Source of the DNA: Bacteroidaceae bacterium
GTDB lineage: Bacteria > Bacteroidota > Bacteroidia > Bacteroidales > Bacteroidaceae
Direction of reading: 5' to 3'
Assembly: GCA_017615835.1 (NCBI GenBank)
Contig: JAFZZI010000008.1
Coordinates: 1-64,000 of the forward strand
Length of the DNA: 64,000 nucleotides
A program made the position numbers and the translations under genes. Shown here one piece after another: positions 36,755-45,597 of the stretch. A model generated the notes under the pieces. The model saw only the letters and a list, made by a program, of their open reading frames with translations. It searched no databases and was not told where the DNA came from. Each line of letters opens with the position of its first letter. Positions within the stretch are counted from its first letter, which is position 1.

Positions 36755-38353
36755 ATGAACGAGTACAACAAGTCAGTCATAGAATCCGGCAAGGCTGTTT
36801 TGGGCATTGAGTTCGGCTCCACGCGAATCAAGGCTGTTCTGATTGATCCAGAGTTCAGGCCTATTGCACAGGGCAGCCACACCTGGGAAAACCAACTGGT
36901 GGGAGGTCTCTGGACCTATAGCGTCGAGGAAATCTGGTACGGCATACAGAACTGCTACGTAAATCTCCGCAATAACGTGAAGGAGCAGTATGAGACCGAA
37001 ATCGAATCGCTTGCAGGAATAGGTATCAGTGCAATGATGCACGGCTACATGGCTTTCGGAAAGAACGAGAAGATACTGGTGCCTTTCCGTACATGGCGCA
37101 ACACAAATACCGGCAAGGCGGCTGCTGAGCTTTCAGAACTCTTCTACTTCAACATTCCGTTACGCTGGAGTATTTCACACCTTTACCAGTGTATTCTTGA
37201 CGGTGAGGATCATGTCAAGAATATTGATTTCCTGACGACTCTGGCAGGTTATGTTCACTGGCAGCTTACCGGACAGAAGGTGCTGGGTGTAGGCGATGCA
37301 TCGGGAATGATTCCGGTAGATCCCGCAACCAAGACCTATAATGCGGTCATGGTTGAGAAGTTCGACAAGCTGATTGCGACTAAAGGCTACGGCTGGAAAC
37401 TGCTTGACATTCTGCCCAAAGTCCTTGATGCCGGCGCTGATGCAGGTGTCCTGACTGAGGAGGGTGCACGCAGGCTCGACGTCTCGGGTCACCTGAAACC
37501 CGGTGTTCCAGTCTGTCCTCCCGAGGGTGATGCAGGAACCGGAATGGTTGCCACCAACGCTGTTCGTCCACGCACGGGCAATGTTTCGGCAGGAACTTCA
37601 TCATTCTCGATGATTGTACTTGAGAAGGACCTGAAGAAGCCTCATGAGGTCATCGACATAGTAACGACTCCTGACGGCAAGCCCGTCGCCATGGTTCACT
37701 GCAACAACTGTACGTCTGACCTCAATGCCTGGGTAAACCTGTTCAAGGAGTACGAGGAGATTATGGGAATGCAGGTTGACATGGGACGTATCTTCACCAA
37801 CCTGTTCAACCACGCTCTAAAAGGTAATCCTGACTGCGGCGGCATTATGAGCTACAACTACGTTTCAGGCGAGCCTGTGACAGGGTTTGCCGACGGACGT
37901 CCGCTGTTTGTGCGCTCGGCAAATGACAAGTTTACCCTTGCTAATTTCATGCGTGCAATCATAAGCGGGGCAGTTGCAGTGCTTAAGGTCGGCAACGACA
38001 TTCTGTTCCAGGAAGAGAAGATAAAGGTTGACCGCATTACCGGTCACGGTGGCCTGTTTACGACAAAGGGCGTTGGTCAGAGAATTCTGGGCGCAGCCCT
38101 GAACTCACCCATATCATGTATGGAGACTGCCGGTGAAGGAGGTCCATGGGGTATGGCCATTCTCGCCGCATACGCTGTGAACAACAAAAAGAAACTGAAT
38201 CTCCCTGACTATTTGGACAAGGTTGTATTTGCAGGCAATACCGGAACCGAGGTGGCCCCCACCCCTGAGGATGTTGCCGGCTTCAATGCGTACATTGAGA
38301 ACTACAAGGCTTCACTTCCTATCGAAGAGGCTGCCGTGAAGTTCAAGAAGTGA
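36755..38353 (+). CDS. FGGY carbohydrate kinase, probable ribulokinase
   Basis: A 532-residue FGGY-family kinase. The N-terminal phosphate motif is LGIEFGSTRIKAVL, and the C-terminal lobe contains RITGHGGLFTTKGVGQ and GEGGPWGMAIL. It lies two bases after araA and closes the operon. In Bacteroides the kinase at this place phosphorylates L-ribulose although it is not of the classical AraB type, so I infer the same role. A xylulokinase is the alternative. Confidence 0.88.
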   Translation: MNEYNKSVIESGKAVLGIEFGSTRIKAVLIDPEFRPIAQGSHTWENQLVGGLWTYSVEEIWYGIQNCYVNLRNNVKEQYETEIESLAGIGISAMMHGYMAFGKNEKILVPFRTWRNTNTGKAAAELSELFYFNIPLRWSISHLYQCILDGEDHVKNIDFLTTLAGYVHWQLTGQKVLGVGDASGMIPVDPATKTYNAVMVEKFDKLIATKGYGWKLLDILPKVLDAGADAGVLTEEGARRLDVSGHLKPGVPVCPPEGDAGTGMVATNAVRPRTGNVSAGTSSFSMIVLEKDLKKPHEVIDIVTTPDGKPVAMVHCNNCTSDLNAWVNLFKEYEEIMGMQVDMGRIFTNLFNHALKGNPDCGGIMSYNYVSGEPVTGFADGRPLFVRSANDKFTLANFMRAIISGAVAVLKVGNDILFQEEKIKVDRITGHGGLFTTKGVGQRILGAALNSPISCMETAGEGGPWGMAILAAYAVNNKKKLNLPDYLDKVVFAGNTGTEVAPTPEDVAGFNAYIENYKASLPIEEAAVKFKK

Positions 38354-38372
38354 CACAACCTTATCGGACTGA

Positions 38373-38407
38373 AAAAAGAGAGGACGGCCATAAGTCGTTC
38401 TCTCTTT
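38373..38407. terminator. Bidirectional terminator between sugar operon and ROK gene
   Basis: AAAGAGAG (38375-38382) pairs with CTCTCTTT (38400-38407), with further inner pairs. A runs lie on the left and a TTTATATATT stretch on the right, so it can serve the plus-strand kinase gene and the minus-strand ROK gene. Confidence 0.75.
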
Positions 38408-38429
38408 ATATATTAGAACAGCGGTAATA

Positions 38430-39392
38430 TCAGAGGGCCATTGCAGAAGCTCCGAGAATGGCGGCATCTGATTCTTTAAGGGATGAATACAGTACCTTGA
38501 TACGATTTTTCCAGACTGTCATGAGATTGTCGTTCATTGCCTTCATGAGGGCATCGTGGAAGAACTCCCTTGACTTGGACAGACCGCCGAAAATAACGAA
38601 TGCTTCGGGCGAGCTGAACTTTACGAAGTCTGCAAAAGCATTGCCGAGCAGGGTTCCCGTGTAACGGAATATCTCGAGTGACAATTCATCACCCTGCTTT
38701 GCAGCATCATATACATCTTTTGACGATATCTTCTCCGCACCAAGTCTGCGCAGCAGGCTGTCGCGTTTGTCATTGGCAAGCATCTCCCTTGCGGTGCGTG
38801 CGACACCGATGGCGCTGGCATAGGTTTCGAGGCATCCTCTAAGCCCACAATTGCAGAGACGGCCGTCGCGTACTGCACATGTGTGCCCCAACTCGCCGGC
38901 AAATCCGTCGTGTCCATAGACCAGTCTGCCGTCAACAACTATACCGCTGCCTACTCCGGTACCTAAGGTTATCATTATGAAGTTTCTCAGATTCCGGGCG
39001 ACTCCATAAGCCATCTCGCCCATGGCAGCGGCATTGGCATCGTTGGTGATTGTTACGGGAATCCCGACTTTATCTGATATGAGTTGTGCAAATGGTACAA
39101 TCGAAGGCTTTCCGCCGATATATGACCACTTGAGATTCGGGGCATACTCTATTGTTCCGCTGTAGTAGTTGGCATTGGGAGCTCCTATACCTATACCTCT
39201 GACACTACCCTTCTCCTTCACCTGCTCCGTCAGCATCCTGACAGCATCGGTGAGATCGCCTATATAACTGTCCAAGTCTGCCTGCAGTGACGAAATTACG
39301 CACTGTGCAAGTATGGTGCCGCCGGAATCGACCACGCCCAACTTCGAGGACTGACCTCCGACATCTATTCCTATTACGAAACTGTCTGGCAT
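38430..39392 (-). CDS. ROK-family sugar kinase (glucokinase-like)
   Basis: A 320-residue ROK protein. The ATP-binding start is GIDVGGQSSKLGVV, the catalytic aspartate lies in ITNDANAAAMGE, and the zinc site is GHTCAV...CNCGLRGCLETYAS. No DNA-binding domain precedes the kinase fold, so it is an enzyme rather than a ROK repressor. Glucose, N-acetylmannosamine or another hexose could be the substrate. It lies 12 bases after the histidine phosphatase gene. Confidence 0.9.
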   Translation of the reverse strand: MPDSFVIGIDVGGQSSKLGVVDSGGTILAQCVISSLQADLDSYIGDLTDAVRMLTEQVKEKGSVRGIGIGAPNANYYSGTIEYAPNLKWSYIGGKPSIVPFAQLISDKVGIPVTITNDANAAAMGEMAYGVARNLRNFIMITLGTGVGSGIVVDGRLVYGHDGFAGELGHTCAVRDGRLCNCGLRGCLETYASAIGVARTAREMLANDKRDSLLRRLGAEKISSKDVYDAAKQGDELSLEIFRYTGTLLGNAFADFVKFSSPEAFVIFGGLSKSREFFHDALMKAMNDNLMTVWKNRIKVLYSSLKESDAAILGASAMAL

Positions 39393-39404
39393 AACGGCAA
39401 GTCT

Positions 39405-40802
39405 TTAGTCAGCTTTCGCTTTTTCCTCCTGGAATTTCTTCCACCAGTCGAGTTTGGCCCGGTAATATGACTCTACTTCGTTCCAGTCGTAGTAGTATGG
39501 ATACTCCTTGCCTTTCTCGTCTCTGTAGAAGTCTATGTCGATGACAGCCTCTTCTTCGTTCAGCAGGAACTTGACGATGACTTTGCCGGCTTTGTTGCGG
39601 TAGAATACCATCTGGAGGTTGCTGCCCATGTGGACGATGTCATAATCAACCCACTTGTCGGCAATGCGGCTGAAATCATCAACAGACCATTCACAGTCGT
39701 TTATGCCCAGAAGGCAGAGGAATGGGAACAGTGTGGTGTCGTGACCGTAACGCAGGTCAACGGTAACTCCGTTGCCGGCAATGGCTTCGTCAGCACAGTC
39801 CAGGAAATTGGCGAGAAGGTTTGAATGGCCATAAGGCACTACGTTTCCGGTAAGCGGAGAGAATGCTGACACTGAATACCAATAATAGTTGTTGTGGGTG
39901 AATGATGTGTACCACTCGTCATAGGTGAAGACATCATTCAGATTGAATCCGATATCGTGACTCTGCATGTTGGCTGCAAGGTCATAAAGGCCATTATATA
40001 GAGTTGACGATGCATCCATTACACGGACAGAGTATTCGCGGGGCGCGTTCGGCTGTGGCGGGAACCGGCGTATCTCAGTCTTCATTTCATACCTGGTGAC
40101 GAATGTGGTATCCTTGAACAGAGCCATCATCAGACGTTCGGGATGAATGGGATTGGCCTCGTAGAATTTCTTTTGTCCCTCGTTTTTCTCACTGCTGTTT
40201 TTGTATGACGACACTCCTTCTTCGGTGTTGAGGTATGCTGCCTCACGGTTGCTGGCATCATACCTGACCTTCAGGTTGGGATGCAGACGGTATATTTCCG
40301 AGAGTCCGGAGAGCATGCTCACGATTACGCGGTGGGATGTCGTAGCGCGGGCAAAAACAGACCCGTTCTTGTCGAACAGCATGGGATAGTTCTGCATCAT
40401 GCGGCGTGTAATACCCTTATGCTGTTCCATTCCCTTGGTTGTAAGGTCTCCCAGACGTCCGCTGGCATCTTTCATCATCATCTCCACGCGGTCAAGAACA
40501 GTCTTGCCAAAGTCGGTGAGCACACCTTTGTCATAGGCATCCTTCAGTATTGTGTAGGGACGTTCGTACTGCGGAGTCTCTAGAAGGTAACGGGAGCCGT
40601 GACGGCCGTAGTGGCTGAGATAGAACGGCTTGAACCCCTTGGGCGGTGGCGTCAGCTTTGTATGGGGATCTAGATACTCGTACATCGAACCGCCGAACTT
40701 GTCGATATTACTGGAATTTATTTCACTTGCCGGTATTATCTCGGCACGTGAAATAGCTGCACAGAGAAGCAGCGTCAATGACATGAAGATTCTTTTGATC
40801 AT
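39405..40802 (-). CDS. Histidine-type phosphatase, exported
   Basis: A 465-residue histidine acid phosphatase-type protein. A signal peptide (MIKRIFMSLTLLLCAAISRA) precedes the mature enzyme. The phospho-histidine motif is SHYGRHGSRY near residue 67, and the proton donor is probably the HD of RYGHDTTLFPF near 354. MINPP-type phytases of Bacteroides belong to the same superfamily but have HAE at the second motif, so the substrate may be an organic phosphate other than phytate. It is in line with the glycan genes upstream and ROK downstream. Confidence 0.85.
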   Translation of the reverse strand: MIKRIFMSLTLLLCAAISRAEIIPASEINSSNIDKFGGSMYEYLDPHTKLTPPPKGFKPFYLSHYGRHGSRYLLETPQYERPYTILKDAYDKGVLTDFGKTVLDRVEMMMKDASGRLGDLTTKGMEQHKGITRRMMQNYPMLFDKNGSVFARATTSHRVIVSMLSGLSEIYRLHPNLKVRYDASNREAAYLNTEEGVSSYKNSSEKNEGQKKFYEANPIHPERLMMALFKDTTFVTRYEMKTEIRRFPPQPNAPREYSVRVMDASSTLYNGLYDLAANMQSHDIGFNLNDVFTYDEWYTSFTHNNYYWYSVSAFSPLTGNVVPYGHSNLLANFLDCADEAIAGNGVTVDLRYGHDTTLFPFLCLLGINDCEWSVDDFSRIADKWVDYDIVHMGSNLQMVFYRNKAGKVIVKFLLNEEEAVIDIDFYRDEKGKEYPYYYDWNEVESYYRAKLDWWKKFQEEKAKAD

Positions 40803-40823
40803 TTCACTATTGAATTATTACCA

Positions 40824-41774
40824 TTATTCCTGAGGTTTGTCGGGAGTTATGTTCAGTGTCTCTGAAACGATGAACAGCGGACGGCCTTTGACCTGATTGA
40901 AAATCCTGTCGATGTATAGCCCTACAACTCCGAGAATGAATATATTCAGTCCTCCTAGAAGCCAAATTGATATGAACGTTGACGAGAAACCGACCGGCAG
41001 CGTGCTGGAGAAATGTTCTATGAGGCTGCAGATTATGAGCACAACGGCTACGGCCACGATGATGGCGCCGAGCGCGACAGTCATCTTGAGAGGTTTGTTG
41101 CTGTTGGACAGAATGACATCAACGGCTATCTTGAGAAGTTTTCCGAATGAGTAAGAAGAGCTGCCCGACATACGTGGATCGTGGGTAACAGGAATGGATG
41201 TCGAGCGGAAGCCCAAAGTGGATATGAGGTTGGCGAAAGAGCGTGCCGCCTCGGGAAGTCTGTTGTACACATCTATGACTTTGCTGCTGTATATCCCGAA
41301 TTCAGCGACAGCGCTGTCCTGGCTGGCACCGCTGAGCCACCCCAGCAATCCGTGATATATCTTCGATGACAAACGCTTGAAGAAACCGAATTTCTTGTCA
41401 ACCCTGCGTGCATAGACTATATCGTAGCCTTCCATTGCCTTGGCATAAAGCAAAGGTATGTCCTCGGGACGGTTCTGAAGGTCACAGTCCATGACTACGA
41501 CCCACTCTCCACGGGCAAAGCTCAGCCCCGCAGTGATTGCGAAGTTCTCGCCGAAGTTACGGCTGAGACTGACGCCCTTGACACGCTTGTCCAATGCGCA
41601 TTGGGTACGGATACGGTTCCATGTGTCATCGGGCGATGCATCATTGACAAGTATGATCTCGAAGTCCTCCGTTATGGCCGACAGAGTAGCCTTCAGTCTG
41701 CTGACCAAGGCTTCCACCATCTGTTCTCCCTTATACTCGGGAGAGACCACTGATATGTGCACTTTATCTTTCAT
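40824..41774 (-). CDS. GT2 glycosyltransferase with C-terminal membrane pair (DPM/GtrB type)
   Basis: A 316-residue family 2 transferase. The GT-A fold has VVSPEYKGEQMVE, LVNDASPDDTW and the metal motif DCDLQNRPEDIP. Two membrane helices near residues 230-300 place it at the inner membrane, as in polyprenyl-phosphate sugar synthases (ArnC, GtrB, DPM). It probably charges undecaprenyl phosphate with a sugar that the neighbouring GT-C enzyme uses. The start at 41774 (MKDKVHIS) overlaps the end of the cupin gene by 11 bases. Confidence 0.9.
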   Translation of the reverse strand: MKDKVHISVVSPEYKGEQMVEALVSRLKATLSAITEDFEIILVNDASPDDTWNRIRTQCALDKRVKGVSLSRNFGENFAITAGLSFARGEWVVVMDCDLQNRPEDIPLLYAKAMEGYDIVYARRVDKKFGFFKRLSSKIYHGLLGWLSGASQDSAVAEFGIYSSKVIDVYNRLPEAARSFANLISTLGFRSTSIPVTHDPRMSGSSSYSFGKLLKIAVDVILSNSNKPLKMTVALGAIIVAVAVVLIICSLIEHFSSTLPVGFSSTFISIWLLGGLNIFILGVVGLYIDRIFNQVKGRPLFIVSETLNITPDKPQE

Positions 41775-42192
41775 TTCTTTCGCTGACAAATTTGAGATAT
41801 TCGTCAAAAGAACGGATGTAGTCTGATTCATCGTACAGTTCAGAAGCCAGAACCAGACAGATGGCATTGGGTTCGAACTCAAGTTCACTGGCCCATACGC
41901 CGGGCGGAATCAACAGCCCCTTAAGGGGGTCGGACATCACTACCCTTTTTGTACGGACGCTGTCGCGGAGTTCCACGACAAACTGTCCCGAAGGAGCTAT
42001 CAGCACCTGCCAGCAATGCTTGTGGGCATGGGCCCCACGGGATTTCCGGTCAGGGATGTTGAAAGAGTAGAACACCCTCTTTATCTCAAAGGGAATTTCC
42101 TTGAAAGTCTCAGCGATGACAAGACCTCCCCTTTCGTCTATCTGATTCTGGAACTCCAGAATCCTGCATGAATCAATATCTGGCAACATCAC
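41764..42192 (-). CDS. FdtA/WxcM-like cupin (sugar 3,4-ketoisomerase type)
   Basis: A 142-residue cupin. The strand RGAHAHKHCWQVL carries the histidines of the active site, and PPGVWASELEF forms the second half. Relatives FdtA and QdtA isomerise dTDP-4-keto-6-deoxyglucose on the way to amino sugars of S-layers and O-antigens; others are WxcM-like domains. No rml or aminotransferase gene is near, so the donor must be made elsewhere. It is co-transcribed with GT-C upstream and GT2 downstream. Confidence 0.85.
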   Translation of the reverse strand: MMLPDIDSCRILEFQNQIDERGGLVIAETFKEIPFEIKRVFYSFNIPDRKSRGAHAHKHCWQVLIAPSGQFVVELRDSVRTKRVVMSDPLKGLLIPPGVWASELEFEPNAICLVLASELYDESDYIRSFDEYLKFVSERNER

Positions 42193-42212
42193 TCTGCTTC
42201 AGTAAAAGGTTA

Positions 42213-43631
42213 TTACCTCCGTTTATACAACTTCAGGGGACATACCGGTTCACCGGGACTCTCGGCCACAAGTTCATAGTTGGCCTCTATCCATTCAAAG
42301 TCTTTATTGAAGCTGTCTTCAGGATTGAGTACGACCCACTTCGGGTTGCGGGCCCTGATTCCATGTGTAGGTTCCATGTAATAAAGGTCATACGCAGCGA
42401 GGATGGGACTCGACGGAGTCAGCCCCCGATGAAGGAAACATCCCATGAGAGAGACCAGATGCGGGTATTTGTCTTTCTCATATGTTACGAGATTATAGTT
42501 CCAGACCGTATTCCTCTCCTCTTCGGGAACGGCATCGAACAGGGCGTCCGACTGTCTGTAGAAAGCCTGCAGGGTGGACCTGAGGGATGCGGCTCTTACA
42601 ATGTATGTAACCTCCCTGAAACTGAAAATCACGAACAGCGAACACATCACCCACAGATACAGCTTCCAGCCTTTTGCCAAACACTTTGCGAACAGCATTG
42701 CCATGAAAGGCGTGAAGGGAATAAGGTAATGGTAGTAGTCGCGCTTTCCTATCAGTATGACAGTGAACAGCAGCATCGGTATCAGCACATACCGGAACTC
42801 TTTGTTCCCGGGACTGAGATAGAGGAAGGTGCAAGTCACGATAACGGGAATCAGAATCATTCCGATGCCGCTCCATGTGAAGAGTGCATCACCGGCATAC
42901 CGTATGTTATGCACAATCATACCGTAATACAGGTCATCTACAGCATCGTGTACATAAAAGAAAGCAAGTACCGGTAACGTCACTATGATAAAGCCGCCCA
43001 GAAATGACGCCAGATTGGCAAACATGCGCCTGTACTCCCTGTTGACAAGCCACATGAGCAACAGGCCTGCCACGAGGCTGCCCACCCACATCACTCCGTC
43101 ATTCGGACGGTTGTAGAATACCATGCCGAAACAGAGTCCATAGACAAGACTCTGCCATACCGGATGGCTTCCGGAACCGGAATCAATGTATCTGCATATC
43201 AGATACAGCGTGAGAGCTATGTATGGAAGTTGCCACTCTTCAACCTGGTTTCCTTCGGTGATGAAGTCGGCAAGTGGAATCATGGCAAGCGCCACTGTCA
43301 GGAAAGTCTTCTTGGGAGAGCCGGCAAACAGACCGGCTATTTTCAGGAGCAGCAGCAACGTCACGGTGAACGACAGGACCTGGACGATGAAGAGTCCCGT
43401 TCTTCCCATGCCCAGAGAGTAGCCGAGCGCATTCATGAAGAACGGCACAGGTCCTTTGTGGTCAAACAGGTCAACGTATGGAACCTTCCCCTGAATTATG
43501 CCCAGTCCGATTGTCTGGAAGAAAGGGCTGTCGGCACCGTATGTAAGATACAACGGCGAAGTGCTCCACGAAAAGACCAGCAAAAACGCCAGCGCCCCCA
43601 GAAAAGCCCAGATGATGTTGCTGTGTTTCAT
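42213..43631 (-). CDS. GT-C type membrane glycosyltransferase
   Basis: A 472-residue membrane protein with 10-12 hydrophobic helices followed by a periplasmic C-terminal part. The first loop has YVDLFDHKGPVP, the DHKG motif of ArnT-like GT-C enzymes, which use polyprenyl-linked sugars on the periplasmic side. The acceptor is unknown. The ATG at 43631 is preferred over 43661, which lies inside the promoter region. It starts a five-gene minus-strand run ending with the ROK kinase. Confidence 0.83.
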   Translation of the reverse strand: MKHSNIIWAFLGALAFLLVFSWSTSPLYLTYGADSPFFQTIGLGIIQGKVPYVDLFDHKGPVPFFMNALGYSLGMGRTGLFIVQVLSFTVTLLLLLKIAGLFAGSPKKTFLTVALAMIPLADFITEGNQVEEWQLPYIALTLYLICRYIDSGSGSHPVWQSLVYGLCFGMVFYNRPNDGVMWVGSLVAGLLLMWLVNREYRRMFANLASFLGGFIIVTLPVLAFFYVHDAVDDLYYGMIVHNIRYAGDALFTWSGIGMILIPVIVTCTFLYLSPGNKEFRYVLIPMLLFTVILIGKRDYYHYLIPFTPFMAMLFAKCLAKGWKLYLWVMCSLFVIFSFREVTYIVRAASLRSTLQAFYRQSDALFDAVPEEERNTVWNYNLVTYEKDKYPHLVSLMGCFLHRGLTPSSPILAAYDLYYMEPTHGIRARNPKWVVLNPEDSFNKDFEWIEANYELVAESPGEPVCPLKLYKRR

Positions 43632-43639
43632 TACAGGAA

Positions 43640-43677
43640 CAAAATTAGACAATTTTCCCAAACTTCACATATCTTTG
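43640..43677. promoter_or_regulatory. Divergent promoters for GT-C and capsule transferase genes
   Basis: TAATTTTG on the minus strand (43647-43640) is a -7 box for the GT-C gene; TATCTTTG on the plus strand (43670-43677) is one for the capsule-type transferase. The -33 boxes are weak on both. The two polymerase sites overlap, so the genes may compete for transcription. Confidence 0.6.
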
Positions 43678-43770
43678 CATATAAAACAGGAGAGACCCAA
43701 AGCAGTCAGGACGTTTTTGCTGACGTACTGCATATGCAGGTTCAACGACCGTTTATCCATAGATGTGACA

Positions 43771-44688
43771 ATGCTCTTTTCCCAACGAATTTCCAGAATG
43801 TACATTCAGTTTGACCGTCTGGTGAACGGCCATATCCTGAATCCTGTCTGGCATTCCAGGAAAGAACGGCATGACAGAAGGGAGGAGGTGCAGGCAAACA
43901 GCCTTGAACGTTACCTCAGCAAGTGGTATCTCGGCTCCGGTCCGGCCATACGTCATGATTCTCCGGTCAGTGATTCACAAGAGAAGATATACTCCATCTG
44001 GCTTCAGGGCGAGGAACAGGCTCCACCACTTGTCAGGGCCTGTTTCGCCAGCATAAGGAGACACTGTACACAACCCCTTGAAGTTCTCGACGCCCTGTCC
44101 CTGAAAGAGAAGATAAAACTGCCGGATGTCATCGTCCGAAAATATGAGAGCGGCAAGATGCTGCCCGCACACTACGCTGACATCTGCAGGGTAGAACTTC
44201 TTCACAGATACGGCGGGTATTGGCTTGACTCGACCTGCTTCGTCACGGCACCTGTTCCCAAGTGCTTCGTGGAGCAGGATTTCTTCATGTACATGACCGG
44301 GACCAAATACGGAAGTCCATACAGTTTTGTCCAGAACTGCTTCATCAGGGCCAGGAAAGGCTCATACCTTCTTGAGGCCTGGCGGAATATGATTATTGAG
44401 TACTGGCGTCGCGAAGAGAGTCATACAGACTACTTTCAGCACCAGCTGATGTTCAAGACACTTGTCCGACATGACCCGAAAGCATCCGGCCTGTTTGAGA
44501 AAATGCTCCATATTGATCAGGACCCTACCCATGTCCTGTGGGAGACTATCCGCGACAGACGGTATGACGAGTCGGAATTCAACAGTACTACTTCGGGAGC
44601 ATTCTTCCAGAAACTGTCACTGAGGGGAATTCCGGTTCCTGTAACCGGAAGCACCCTGTACGAGATGATTTACAATATGAACTCCTAG
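43771..44688 (+). CDS. Capsular polysaccharide synthesis-type glycosyltransferase (copy 1)
   Basis: A 305-residue GT32-like transferase (Caps_synth family). The core begins YSIWLQGEEQAPPLV, and the DXD-like region is ADICRVELLHRYGGYWLD, followed by PYSFVQNCFIRARKGS and HQLMF. It is clearly paralogous to the minus-strand gene at 45598. The frame is open from 43498, but that overlaps the divergent gene and its promoter. The start at 43771 places the core at the same distance from the N terminus as in the paralogue; 43798 is possible. The leader is about 87 bases. Confidence 0.82.
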   Translation: MLFSQRISRMYIQFDRLVNGHILNPVWHSRKERHDRREEVQANSLERYLSKWYLGSGPAIRHDSPVSDSQEKIYSIWLQGEEQAPPLVRACFASIRRHCTQPLEVLDALSLKEKIKLPDVIVRKYESGKMLPAHYADICRVELLHRYGGYWLDSTCFVTAPVPKCFVEQDFFMYMTGTKYGSPYSFVQNCFIRARKGSYLLEAWRNMIIEYWRREESHTDYFQHQLMFKTLVRHDPKASGLFEKMLHIDQDPTHVLWETIRDRRYDESEFNSTTSGAFFQKLSLRGIPVPVTGSTLYEMIYNMNS

Positions 44689-44698
44689 TTGGAACAGC

Positions 44699-45586
44699 AT
44701 GGACGACAAGCACGCATATCTGATTCTGGCACATGCCAACCCGAATCAAGTAAGGACACTGCTGAAAATGACAGACGATCCGCGAAACGACATTTATCTT
44801 CACGTTGACTCGAGGGCCGGGTTCGGATATGATGAGTTCCGGGAATGTTGCCGCAAAAGTTCTGTCCATTTCATTGAACCGCGTATCAGTATCCATTGGG
44901 GAGGTTTCAGTATCCTGAAGGCAGAACTTGCACTGCTGAAAGCCTCGGTGCCCGGAAACTACATGTATTATCACCTGTTGTCGGGAATGGATCTGCCCAT
45001 CAAGTCACAGGACGAGATTCACCGCTTTTTCAGCGAAAACAGGGGCAAGGAGTTCCTGAACCTATGGAAAATCAAAGGTCAGACGCTGAGCCGTTTCAGC
45101 TATTACACTCCGTTCCCCGAGGGAGGACGCTTCTTTCTGACCAACTACCTCAACAATTTCGTGAAGGGGCTTCAGATTCTGGTCGGATACAAAATCAACA
45201 GGGATGTGGAGTTCCATTACGGTTCCCAGTGGTTCAGCATAACGCACGGCCTCGCGGAGTATGCTGTCGGACAGGAAGAATGGCTGACACGGACATTCCG
45301 TCACACAAGCACGTGTGATGAGGTTTTCATGGCGACACTGGCATTCCGGTCTCCATACAGGGACAATATCTTCGACAATACGGAATATACCGGGAATTCC
45401 TGTTTCGACAACACCAGCAACATGCGTTTCATCGACTGGACTCGCGGGAAGAGCGTAAGACACCCATGGGTCTTCACTTCCGCAGACTATGACCTGCTGA
45501 TGAGCGTGCCTCACTTTTGGGCAAGGAAGTTTGACGAGCGGGTTGACAGCGGGATAATTGACAGGATTGCGAAGGAACTCCGGTGA
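44699..45586 (+). CDS. Core-2/I-branching type glycosyltransferase (GT14)
   Basis: A 295-residue protein of the beta-1,6-N-acetylglucosaminyltransferase family. Marks are AYLILAHANPNQV at the start, IYLHVDSRA, IHWGGFSILKAELALLKAS, YHLLSGMDLPIKS and GSQWFSITHGLAEY. There is no signal peptide; it acts in the cytoplasm on a lipid-linked glycan. It lies ten bases after the capsule transferase and is convergent with its minus-strand paralogue. Confidence 0.9.
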   Translation: MDDKHAYLILAHANPNQVRTLLKMTDDPRNDIYLHVDSRAGFGYDEFRECCRKSSVHFIEPRISIHWGGFSILKAELALLKASVPGNYMYYHLLSGMDLPIKSQDEIHRFFSENRGKEFLNLWKIKGQTLSRFSYYTPFPEGGRFFLTNYLNNFVKGLQILVGYKINRDVEFHYGSQWFSITHGLAEYAVGQEEWLTRTFRHTSTCDEVFMATLAFRSPYRDNIFDNTEYTGNSCFDNTSNMRFIDWTRGKSVRHPWVFTSADYDLLMSVPHFWARKFDERVDSGIIDRIAKELR

Positions 45587-45597
45587 CGGCGCAAATC

